Assembly: GCA_007116425.1 (NCBI GenBank)
Contig: SKIL01000091.1
Location: 1 to 5,714, forward strand
Length of the DNA: 5,714 nt
Source of the DNA: Bacteriovoracaceae bacterium
Lineage (GTDB): Bacteria > Bdellovibrionota > Bacteriovoracia > Bacteriovoracales > Bacteriovoracaceae
Direction of reading: 5' to 3'
Position 1 is the stretch's first letter. Each line of letters begins with the position of its first letter. The position numbers were made by a program, and so were the translations under genes. Under the pieces are notes generated by a model, which did not search any database, was not told where the DNA came from, and saw only the letters and a list, made by a program, of their open reading frames with translations. This document shows, piece by piece, positions 1-5,714 of this stretch.

Positions 1-840
1 ATACTATTTGAAGATCGACCGTATGGGCTTCAGAAACTTAATCTTTGCTCCTTTATCCAAAGTATTAAAGGTCATGAGCAGGGGAATTCTTCGGCCAGTA
101 TTGAAAAGCTTCTACAGCGTTCTTTGAAAGAGCTAAAGCGGGTTAAAGATCTTCATCAAAAAATTGTTCCCTTGCGGCAGGACTCAATTAAAGGGCTTAG
201 CCTTGCCAGTAAGTTTGGTGCAGGACAGGAGCGTGGGGGGGAGTTTTTTGATCTTGTAAAAGGTGATAAAGAGTGCATTCTTATGATGACGTCTAGTTCT
301 TCCTATGTGGCGTCTAGTATTATCCTTTCTCATTTTGAAATCCTTCGCAATAGTGAGAACTTAAGCAGTGAATTGGTAGATCAGTTTCTTGAAGATTTGT
401 ACTCTGAATTGCGATCAAAGAGTCTTGAGATAGATAGTGAAAATTTCGGTATCCTGATTTTGAGAGTTGATTTGGGACGAATGAAAATGCAGGGACATAT
501 TTTTGGGAAGTTTCAAATTGTTAGCAGTACGAGGGAGAATATTGACGGAAATGAACTAGACTTTAATCCTTACTTTTTTGAAAAGTCATTTGTTGACCGT
601 ACTTTGAATCGAGGAGAAAAGCTCTTAGTCTTTTCTCCTGGGATGGTGGCCAATTTAAAAGAAAAGAAGTCTGATGCTGAGATAAGTGGAATTTTTGACT
701 CGCTTATTGAAAAGGATTCAAAAGAGGCCTTACATGAGGCCTTTTTTCAGGTTGATCGCTTGAAAAGTGGTAGCTTTTTTAAGTATGATTGTACGGCATT
801 ATCATTAGAGGTGGATCAAAATGTCATTGTCCAGATTTAA
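1..840 (+). CDS. C-terminal part of a SpoIIE/PPM-like protein, probable pseudophosphatase (5' end outside window)
   Basis: The frame is open from base 1 to the TAA at 838-840, so the gene starts upstream; the TTG at 124 is an internal Leu, not a convincing start. The visible part is 279 residues. A charged helical linker (about residues 33-65) leads into a domain laid out like SpoIIE-type PPM serine phosphatases: GLSLASKF, then GGEFFD (residues 79-84), then a segment where active enzymes carry DxxGHG, then LLVFSPG (about 208-214) where they carry LYTDG, and YDCTALSLEV (about 262-271) where they carry DDxTLLVL. The order and spacing fit the family. However, the DxxGHG stretch reads TSSSSY, TDG reads SPG, the first Asp of DDxT is Tyr, and the first Asp of GGDFYD is Glu. 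I infer a fold without normal metal-dependent phosphatase activity, perhaps a binding or regulatory module. Any N-terminal sensor domain lies outside the window. The gene overlaps the next one by 20 bases. Fold assignment is moderately sure; loss of activity is likely but untested. Confidence 0.72.
   Translation: MLFEDRPYGLQKLNLCSFIQSIKGHEQGNSSASIEKLLQRSLKELKRVKDLHQKIVPLRQDSIKGLSLASKFGAGQERGGEFFDLVKGDKECILMMTSSSSYVASSIILSHFEILRNSENLSSELVDQFLEDLYSELRSKSLEIDSENFGILILRVDLGRMKMQGHIFGKFQIVSSTRENIDGNELDFNPYFFEKSFVDRTLNRGEKLLVFSPGMVANLKEKKSDAEISGIFDSLIEKDSKEALHEAFFQVDRLKSGSFFKYDCTALSLEVDQNVIVQI
721..747 (+). terminator. Terminator-like hairpin inside the coding region
   Basis: AAAGAGGCCT (721-730) pairs with AGGCCTTTTT (737-746) over ten pairs including one G-U, around a 6-base loop (TACATG). 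The T run at 742-747 forms part of the 3' arm and its end. The shape resembles an intrinsic terminator, but it sits about 90 bases before the stop of the first gene, in the sequence for EALHEAFF. Active translation would normally keep it unfolded. It may be chance, or it may reduce expression of the downstream exported-protein gene when translation is poor. Confidence 0.3.
807..812 (+). promoter_or_regulatory. Ribosome binding site for the exported-protein gene
   Basis: AGAGGT lies 8 bases before the ATG at 821, inside the last codons of the preceding gene. It supports ATG 821 as the start and suggests the two genes are translationally coupled. Confidence 0.65.
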
Positions 841-1579
841 GTTCACAATATTTATCACTTTTACGCTCGTGTTTCTTATTTCTTTCATGACGCGCTCTGA
901 AGCTGCCGGAATATTTGCACCCGAGCAATGTCTTGAGTCCCAGTTTTCTATTGATGTCTCTCATAAGGGAGCACCATTTGGGCTGAGTGAAAATATTCTG
1001 TCTCTTTCTAAAGATAAGTGCATTATCAAAATTGAACATGAAAGATTTCGCTTTATGCAAAGAAGTTGGGAGATCGATATCTGTCGAGAACCCATTCATA
1101 TTAAAAAGGGTGTACGTTCTGTAAGTGTACTTCAAAGAAAAGTGAGCTGTTTAGATTCTGCTGGTACTGGGAATGAGTTTTGTGACGAATCAAACTTACT
1201 CTTAACTCTTTTACAAGACGACGGACTTATTTTTGCTGAAGGTGAAAGAGAAACCCTCGATACAGATCACGGGAAAGTTTATTGCTCTTATTTATTACTT
1301 CAGCGCTATCTTTTAGATGGCCATGTATTTAGCCGATCACGGATGGATGATTTATGTTTAGATCGCCCTTGCCAAAGGCCATCACGTAGAAATTTAGAGC
1401 GAGAAGTTGACCGAGGGTTCGAGAGAGCTCCAAGGCGTGAGCAAAGAAACGGGCTTCGAGAGCGACGTCAGCTTAGAGAAAGGACACCTTTACTCGACAC
1501 CAATGATGAAGGTGCCGAGAGTTCTAAAGGTGAAGAAAAAGAAGATCGCTTAGAACCTTCTTCTACCGGATCTTTTTAA
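821..1579 (+). CDS. Exported Cys-rich protein with arginine-rich and acidic C-terminal tail, function unknown
   Basis: This is a 252-residue protein I do not recognise. It begins with a classic Sec signal peptide: basic start (SRFK), hydrophobic core at about residues 8-23, and a probable signal peptidase I site after SEA at residue 28. No lipobox Cys follows, so it is probably soluble in the periplasm or secreted. The mature part has eight cysteines (37, 67, 88, 110, 121, 155, 179, 184), an even number compatible with four disulfides. Residues 181-221 contain 15 arginines with many glutamates and few hydrophobics. Residues 226-245 are then mostly acidic and Ser/Gly-rich. The tail looks disordered, with its charge in separate blocks. 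A ribosome binding site 8 bases upstream and the 20-base overlap with the pseudophosphatase gene support this start and co-expression. Its 3' end overlaps the convergent gamma-lyase gene by 17 bases. The signal peptide and sound ribosome binding site make it very probably real; its role is open. Confidence 0.8.
   Translation: MSLSRFKFTIFITFTLVFLISFMTRSEAAGIFAPEQCLESQFSIDVSHKGAPFGLSENILSLSKDKCIIKIEHERFRFMQRSWEIDICREPIHIKKGVRSVSVLQRKVSCLDSAGTGNEFCDESNLLLTLLQDDGLIFAEGERETLDTDHGKVYCSYLLLQRYLLDGHVFSRSRMDDLCLDRPCQRPSRRNLEREVDRGFERAPRREQRNGLRERRQLRERTPLLDTNDEGAESSKGEEKEDRLEPSSTGSF
1539..1577. terminator. Possible weak bidirectional terminator at the convergent gene ends
   Basis: AAGAAGATC (1539-1547) can pair with GATCTTTTT (1569-1577), nine pairs with one G-U on the plus-strand RNA, around a long 21-base loop. 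The flanks are A-rich on the left and T-rich on the right, so both transcripts would end in U-rich sequence. The stem is A/U-rich and the loop has competing pairings, so this is only a candidate. It is the sole hairpin I noticed at the point where both units must stop. Confidence 0.25.
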
Positions 1580-2741
1580 ACGCTTTCTCAAGATCGGCCA
1601 CAAGGTCATCATAGTTTTCAATTCCAACCGAGAGACGAATTAAATTGTCGTGGATTCCAAGCTCTTCTCGAGTTTGCTTTGGAACAGATGCGTGAGTCAT
1701 AATAGCAGGGTGTTCGATTAAACTCTCTACTCCGCCAAGACTTTCGGCCAGGCTAAAAAGTGTCACATTTGAAAGAAACTTCTTTGACTCTTTAAGCCCA
1801 CCTTTGAGGAAAAAAGTAATCATTCCTCCAAAACCACTCATTTGTTTTTTCGCAATTTTATGTTGCGGGTGACTTTTTAGGCCTGGATAAATAACTTTAT
1901 CTACTTTGGGATGGGCCTCGAGCCATTTTGCGAGTTTGATCGCATTTTTTTCATGGGCCTGCATTCTGATAGCAAGTGTTTTAAGTCCTCGAAGTACAAG
2001 CCACGAATCAAATGGTGATTGCGAAGGGCCAATTGAGTTTTGAAGAGTCCAAAGCTTATCGTAGAATTTTTTATTATTTAACATCAAGGCGCCACCGACA
2101 ACATCACTGTGACCGTTGAGATATTTAGTCATGGAGTGTAAAACCATGTCAGCACCCAAATCGATAGGCCTTTGAAAGTAAGGGCTCATAAAAGTATTAT
2201 CAACTAAAGTCATCGATTTTGCCTTTTTTGCCATTTTGGCAACTGCTGCAATATCTGTAACCTTAAGCATCGGGTTTGTTGGTGTTTCAAGCCAGATGAG
2301 TGCTGGTTTTAATTCTGAGACTTTTCTTTCTAATGACTTTAAGTCAGTTGTGTCGACAAAGTGGATCTGATGTCTTTCATGAAAAACCGTTGTAAAGAGT
2401 CGGTAAGTCCCGCCATAAACATCATCACCACAAAGGATGACGCTATTTTCTGGAAGGGCATGCATCACAAGCATGGCCGCGGAAAGGCCACTGGCAGTGA
2501 CTAGCGCGTGTTGCGCATTCTCCAGTGAGGCCAAGCACTCTTCGAGTCGAGTCCTGGTTGGGTTGTGAGAGCGCGTATACTCATAACCAGAGTGTTCCCC
2601 TGGAGATTTTTGAACAAACGTTGAGGTTTGATAAATCGGTGGCATGATCGCGCCAGTTTCACTGTCGGGATGACCTCCAATATGAATAACCTTGGTGTTA
2701 AAATCGAGTGCTTGAGCTTCTTTCTTTGTCAGTTTTCCCAT
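1563..2741 (-). CDS. Cystathionine gamma-lyase / gamma-synthase family PLP enzyme
   Basis: This is a full-length 392-residue Cys/Met metabolism PLP-dependent enzyme (fold type I), cytosolic and normally a homotetramer. Seen in the sequence: Y55-x-R57, which contacts the PLP phosphate of the neighbouring subunit; Y109 in DDVYGGTYR, stacking on the cofactor; D181 in LVDNTF for the pyridine nitrogen; K206 in SMTKYLNGHSDVVGG as the Schiff-base lysine; E339 in SLGGVES; and R369 in LIRLSVG for the substrate carboxylate. The C-terminal region closely resembles human cystathionine gamma-lyase as I remember it. Because it follows cystathionine beta-synthase by 18 bases, the likely reaction is cystathionine to cysteine, 2-oxobutyrate and ammonia, completing reverse transsulfuration. 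Family members with gamma-synthase (MetB) activity share nearly all these motifs, so sequence alone does not settle the direction; context favours the lyase. AGGAC 9 bases upstream supports the ATG. It is the last gene of the operon. Confidence 0.93.
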   Translation of the reverse strand: MGKLTKKEAQALDFNTKVIHIGGHPDSETGAIMPPIYQTSTFVQKSPGEHSGYEYTRSHNPTRTRLEECLASLENAQHALVTASGLSAAMLVMHALPENSVILCGDDVYGGTYRLFTTVFHERHQIHFVDTTDLKSLERKVSELKPALIWLETPTNPMLKVTDIAAVAKMAKKAKSMTLVDNTFMSPYFQRPIDLGADMVLHSMTKYLNGHSDVVGGALMLNNKKFYDKLWTLQNSIGPSQSPFDSWLVLRGLKTLAIRMQAHEKNAIKLAKWLEAHPKVDKVIYPGLKSHPQHKIAKKQMSGFGGMITFFLKGGLKESKKFLSNVTLFSLAESLGGVESLIEHPAIMTHASVPKQTREELGIHDNLIRLSVGIENYDDLVADLEKAFKKIR

Positions 2742-2750
2742 GAGTCTTTT

Positions 2751-2755
2751 GTCCT
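2751..2755 (-). promoter_or_regulatory. Ribosome binding site for the gamma-lyase gene
   Basis: AGGAC, read on the minus strand, lies 9 bases before the ATG at 2741 and within the 18-base gap after the beta-synthase stop codon. It fixes the start and leaves no room for a separate promoter in this gap. Confidence 0.6.
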
Positions 2756-2759
2756 AATT

Positions 2760-4160
2760 TTAAACGTTTTTATTCTTTCCAAGGTATTGAATAATATCAA
2801 TATCCGTTAACATATCGATTAACTTACCATTTCGCGAAACGATGGCGATCTCTTTTTGTAAAAGAGCATCGGCGACTGTTGAAAGGAGTTCGTTTTCATC
2901 AATAATCTTATACTTCATGCTCATGGCAAGAGAAATATTATCATCAAGAGAAAACTCGCCCATCATCACAGGTTTAAGTAATGTCTTTTCAGTCACGAGT
3001 CCTTTTACTTGGCCATTATCAATAACTGGAAGTTGAGAAATGCCCTTACTTTCCATTATTTCGATCGCTTCGCCGATAGTTGTTTTATCACCGATACTTA
3101 CGAGTCCTTCTTTTTTACCTAATAAGTTTAAGACATCTTTAATTTGAATATCAAAAGAGCTATCGAGATATCCATTATCACTCATCCAGTCATCATTGTA
3201 GATTTTTGAGGCATAGCGATTACCTGAATCATGCATAATAACCAGAATCTTTTTTGGTTCTTTTAACTTTTCAGCGTAGCGAAGAGCTCCAGCAATGGCA
3301 CCACCAGAACTACCCCCAGCATAAATACCTTCTTCTTTGAGGAGACGTCGGGTCATCAAAAAACTTTCCTTGTCGTTGATCACTTCCCAGTCGTCAATAC
3401 AGTCGAAGAGATAGTTTTCAGGAATAAAGTCTTCTCCTACACCTTCAAGTACATAACTTTCCGCCGGAATCATTTCTCCGGTTTTAGCATAGTGAGCGAC
3501 AATTGAACCGACACAGTCAATTCCAACATTTTTAATATGGGGTAAATGCTCTTTAAAATATTTCGCACAACCAGAAATCGTTCCACCGGTTCCAACGGTG
3601 GCCATAAAGATGTCAAAGTCTCCGTCGGTTTGTTTGTGGATCTCTGGAGCTGTCCAGTAGTAATGGGTGTCGCGGTTGTGAAGATTATCGTATTGGTTAA
3701 CATAGAAAGAGTTAGGAATGGTTTCACTTAGTCTTTTTGAGACACTGTAATATGACCTAGGATCATCAGGCTCAACGTTTGTTGGACAGACGACAACTTT
3801 TGCTCCGAAAGCTCTGAGGTTATCAATTTTTTCTTTTGATTGCTTATCAGCGAGGACAAAAATACATTTATGCCCGTGAATGGCCGCCCACATAGCAAGG
3901 CCCACACCCGTGTTCCCTGAAGTTCCCTCAATGATCGTTCCGCCCGGCCTAAGTGTCCCATCTTTTTTTGCTTGATCAAGCATATAAACACCAATTCGAT
4001 CTTTTATCGATCCACCTGGGTTCATATACTCTAGCTTGACATATATTTCTGATTTAATGTCTTTCGTGATGCTATTGAGCTTGACGATGGGGGTGTCACC
4101 AATCGCTTCGAGGACATTTGGCCGAGCACCAGTCATAAGTTTTGTTTTTTTGTCTTGCAT
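2760..4160 (-). CDS. cbs: Cystathionine beta-synthase with C-terminal CBS domain pair
   Basis: The enzyme condenses homocysteine with serine to cystathionine, the first step of reverse transsulfuration, in the cytosol. The chosen start gives 466 residues. Residues about 14-330 form the PLP fold-type II catalytic domain: NPGGSIKDR with K53 as Schiff-base lysine, GTSGNTG at 79-85 for the substrate carboxylate, NQYDNLHN at 155-162, the GTGGT phosphate loop at 190-194, LEGVGEDFIP at 238-247, and AGGSSG at 281-286. Residues about 350-460 form two CBS domains, ending in LTDID (451-455). This layout is closer to eukaryotic CBS than to the short bacterial enzymes of the cysteine-synthase type, but the N-terminal heme domain of the human enzyme is absent. 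The frame stays open upstream to 4361, but that part only runs antisense-free through gshA in another frame and shows no family similarity. The ATG at 4160 has a good ribosome binding site and begins just ahead of the conserved domain. O-acetylserine-dependent activity cannot be fully excluded. Confidence 0.94.
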   Translation of the reverse strand: MQDKKTKLMTGARPNVLEAIGDTPIVKLNSITKDIKSEIYVKLEYMNPGGSIKDRIGVYMLDQAKKDGTLRPGGTIIEGTSGNTGVGLAMWAAIHGHKCIFVLADKQSKEKIDNLRAFGAKVVVCPTNVEPDDPRSYYSVSKRLSETIPNSFYVNQYDNLHNRDTHYYWTAPEIHKQTDGDFDIFMATVGTGGTISGCAKYFKEHLPHIKNVGIDCVGSIVAHYAKTGEMIPAESYVLEGVGEDFIPENYLFDCIDDWEVINDKESFLMTRRLLKEEGIYAGGSSGGAIAGALRYAEKLKEPKKILVIMHDSGNRYASKIYNDDWMSDNGYLDSSFDIQIKDVLNLLGKKEGLVSIGDKTTIGEAIEIMESKGISQLPVIDNGQVKGLVTEKTLLKPVMMGEFSLDDNISLAMSMKYKIIDENELLSTVADALLQKEIAIVSRNGKLIDMLTDIDIIQYLGKNKNV

Positions 4161-4166
4161 ATCAAT

Positions 4167-4172
4167 TTCCTT
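4167..4172 (-). promoter_or_regulatory. Ribosome binding site that decides the cbs start
   Basis: AAGGAA on the minus strand lies 6 bases before the ATG at 4160, in the 25-base gap after gshA. It selects this ATG over the in-frame ATG at 4361, which lies deep inside gshA. Confidence 0.7.
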
Positions 4173-4185
4173 CTTGAGGGTATTT

Positions 4186-5430
4186 TTATTCTTTAATAAC
4201 TTCTTCAATCTCATAGGCACTGGCCAGAGTTGAAAGTCTTGCAATAATACTGTAAGTCGCCTCTTTGGCCTTGTGGTCCTGGTTTTGGCGAATTTCACTA
4301 ATGCAGAATTTTTTAAAGACCATTCCACGACTATTGAGATTTGAGTGGCTGTCTTTTTCACTATTTGCGCGCATAAAACCGCCTACAGACTTACCATTGA
4401 TTTGATAAATCGTCACTTCTGCAGGCATTTCATCGTATTTTAAAATCGTCTCGACAGACTCTTGAGTTAAAGCGGTTGTAAATTTGATTTTATTTTTGCC
4501 AATATCCATCTTATTTCGCATTTTGCGATTCATTTCAATAATTTCTTTTCCCGACTGGACAACGCTAATTCCCATCCCGTAAGTTCCCTGACCGGCCTTG
4601 ACAAAAACATGAGACTCCGCAGGAAGCTCGCCGAGTAACTCATCGACGGCCGCAGAAAGCTTTTCAAGGCCATCTTTATTCATAAAGTCTACATCTGGAA
4701 CACTTTTAAATTTGGCCTGGATCAAATTTGAGTCGATATTGAAGTGTTGGCAAAACTCCTGCACAACCTGATTGTAAAACTGAAAGTGGGTTGGTTTTTG
4801 TCGCCGAAACCAACCGATTTTAGGTGTGGGAATAACTGGAGTTTTTAACTCACTCCAATTCACATCCAAAGGTGTTGACTGGTCGTTATTTAAAATCGCC
4901 ACATCTACACTTTCAAGCTCATTGCCGAGCACTTGAAAACGTCCGTCCAGTACATTTGTACGATAAAGGCTTACATCAAAGCCCGAGTGACTAACGAGAT
5001 TTAACTCAGTCTGCTCTGATGAGTTAAAGAGGTTTTGATCAAGTCCTAAAAATACCACATCAAAGCCAGCATCGCGTACGGCCTTACCAAGCATGGCCAA
5101 GTGATCGAGGTAGAAGGTGTTTTTTGTGTGGGATTCGGGAATAATACCGACTTTTTGAACGTTGTCTCCAAAAGATTTGAGTGCTTCTTTGATGGCCTTG
5201 GCAGAAGCGTCGAGGTCAAGGAGACAGAGATTATTAAATCCAGCAGGGTAGATATTATTATCGACCGGAGCATACTTAGTCCGGGATTCACGAATATCAA
5301 TGCTTGAATAGAAGGGAACGGTTAGCTTGGACATTTTCTCATCAATATACTGGTTAATAACGTTCCAGTTTTGTGAGATAAAACTATCGAGCTCTTCCTT
5401 GGTTTGGATCAGGTTGTTATTAGTTGTCAT
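4186..5430 (-). CDS. gshA: Glutamate-cysteine ligase, Acidithiobacillus ferrooxidans-type
   Basis: The product would join glutamate and cysteine with ATP to give gamma-glutamylcysteine, the first and committed step of glutathione synthesis. The 414-residue sequence fits the GshA family first defined in Acidithiobacillus (Pfam GshA, PF08886 as I recall), which is distinct from the E. coli and plant-type ligases. Supporting segments are PFYSSIDIRES near residue 40, IGWFRRQKPTHF at 205-216, the glycine-rich FVKAGQGTYGMGI at 276-288 (ATP-grasp-like nucleotide loop), VGGFMRAN at 349-356 and NLNSRGMVFKKF at 364-375. The length is close to full for the family and no domain looks missing. AGGAG 6 bases upstream supports ATG 5430. 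The gene sits second in the visible operon, 9 bases after an unidentified gene and 25 bases before cbs, so its substrate cysteine would be made by the two enzymes encoded downstream. The family call rests on recalled motifs, not a search. Confidence 0.88.
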   Translation of the reverse strand: MTTNNNLIQTKEELDSFISQNWNVINQYIDEKMSKLTVPFYSSIDIRESRTKYAPVDNNIYPAGFNNLCLLDLDASAKAIKEALKSFGDNVQKVGIIPESHTKNTFYLDHLAMLGKAVRDAGFDVVFLGLDQNLFNSSEQTELNLVSHSGFDVSLYRTNVLDGRFQVLGNELESVDVAILNNDQSTPLDVNWSELKTPVIPTPKIGWFRRQKPTHFQFYNQVVQEFCQHFNIDSNLIQAKFKSVPDVDFMNKDGLEKLSAAVDELLGELPAESHVFVKAGQGTYGMGISVVQSGKEIIEMNRKMRNKMDIGKNKIKFTTALTQESVETILKYDEMPAEVTIYQINGKSVGGFMRANSEKDSHSNLNSRGMVFKKFCISEIRQNQDHKAKEATYSIIARLSTLASAYEIEEVIKE

Positions 5431-5436
5431 AGAGGT

Positions 5437-5442
5437 CTCCTA
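5437..5442 (-). promoter_or_regulatory. Ribosome binding site for gshA, overlapping the upstream stop codon
   Basis: TAGGAG on the minus strand lies 6 bases before the gshA ATG. Its first three bases are the TAG stop codon of the preceding gene. Ribosomes ending there would finish on the gshA binding site, which favours translational coupling. Confidence 0.75.
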
Positions 5443-5714
5443 AGACTCCCAAGCACGACAAAGTTTTTCGACGTGGTCTGCGGGAGATGTACTAAGAACT
5501 TCAGGAAAATTTAAAACCTTTTCAAAGTTCTTGCGAGCAAAAGTTTGAACTCTTTGCTCTTTCGTTAACATCGACTTTTTCAGATTGATCAGATCACTTT
5601 CCGTGTCGGGAAGCTCCCAGTTTTCAAGTTGTCGAATTAAAGTCTTATTAACAGCGAGGTAGCTGTCCCCGTGCATAAACTTGATGGCCTGACCACGAAA
5701 GCTACCGGCCTCAA
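5440..5714 (-). CDS. Unidentified protein, C-terminal 90 residues only (5' end outside window)
   Basis: The frame is open from the right edge to the TAG at 5442-5440, so the gene begins beyond the window; the ATG at 5676 is probably an internal Met. The visible residues start EAGSFRGQAIKFMHGDSYLAV and continue as a charged, probably helical tail ending in LCRAWES. I see no signal peptide, membrane segment or motif I can name. The tail does not resemble the C-terminus of E. coli-type glutathione synthetase as I remember it. Only 9 bases separate it from gshA, with the gshA ribosome binding site on its stop codon, so it is very likely co-transcribed and may act in thiol or amino-acid metabolism. 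That role is inferred from context only. Confidence 0.7.
   Translation of the reverse strand, partial: EAGSFRGQAIKFMHGDSYLAVNKTLIRQLENWELPDTESDLINLKKSMLTKEQRVQTFARKNFEKVLNFPEVLSTSPADHVEKLCRAWES

Noticed and set aside
124..126. TTG as the start of the first gene.
   Set aside because: The frame is open to base 1, no good ribosome binding site precedes it, and it falls in the helical linker before the phosphatase-like domain.
824..1135. Minus-strand open frame of 103 codons antisense to the exported-protein gene.
   Set aside because: The opposite frame has a signal peptide and a ribosome binding site; this one has no recognisable domain and looks like a chance antisense frame.
2762..2769. AAACGTTT palindrome at the end of the beta-synthase gene, as an operator or terminator.
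   Set aside because: It is short, A/T-rich, within the last codons and without a loop or flanking repeat; chance is the simplest explanation.
3470..3994. Two minus-strand open frames (3470-3727, 3728-3994) inside the beta-synthase gene.
   Set aside because: They are out of frame with clearly conserved beta-synthase catalytic motifs and encode nothing recognisable.
4161..4361. In-frame N-terminal extension of the beta-synthase gene (67 extra residues).
   Set aside because: It lies across the 3' end of gshA on the same strand in another frame, has no family similarity, and the ATG at 4160 has its own ribosome binding site.
5046..5307. Open frames on both strands inside gshA.
   Set aside because: They overlap the conserved gshA frame entirely and lack support from composition or ribosome binding sites.
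5674..5676. ATG as the start of the rightmost gene.
   Set aside because: The frame continues open to the window edge with plausible protein sequence, and no ribosome binding site is seen before the ATG.

Overview
The window looks like chromosomal DNA of a Gram-negative bacterium with moderate-to-low G+C (judged by eye, not counted). It is densely packed: five genes (one cut at each edge), no intergenic gap over 25 bases, and no mobile element, RNA gene or CRISPR array. An Acidithiobacillus-type glutamate-cysteine ligase, a SpoIIE-like signalling domain and a secreted Cys-rich protein would fit a Bdellovibrionota / Bacteriovorax-like organism. That assignment is an inference from flavour, not proof.

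Plus strand, 1-1579. The first gene enters from outside the window. It ends in a PPM/SpoIIE-type phosphatase fold in which most of the metal-binding acidic motifs are replaced, so it is probably a pseudophosphatase. Its last 20 bases overlap the start of a second gene. That gene encodes an exported protein with eight cysteines, an arginine-rich segment and an acidic C-terminus. A terminator-like hairpin lies inside the first gene shortly before this junction.

Minus strand, 5714-1563. A compact operon reads leftwards: an unidentified gene (only its C-terminal 90 residues are visible), glutamate-cysteine ligase (gshA, Acidithiobacillus type), cystathionine beta-synthase with C-terminal CBS domains, and a cystathionine gamma-lyase/synthase family enzyme. 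Gaps are 9, 25 and 18 bases, each holding a ribosome binding site. Together these make a coherent route: homocysteine plus serine to cystathionine, cystathionine to cysteine, and cysteine plus glutamate to gamma-glutamylcysteine, the committed step of glutathione synthesis. Glutathione synthetase is not visible. The operon promoter must lie beyond the right edge.

The two transcription units converge and their coding ends overlap by 17 bases, so any terminator has to lie within coding sequence. The most unusual items are the degenerate phosphatase with its coupled secreted partner, and the cysteine-to-gamma-glutamylcysteine operon with an unidentified lead gene. I see no clear evidence of a wholly new system.
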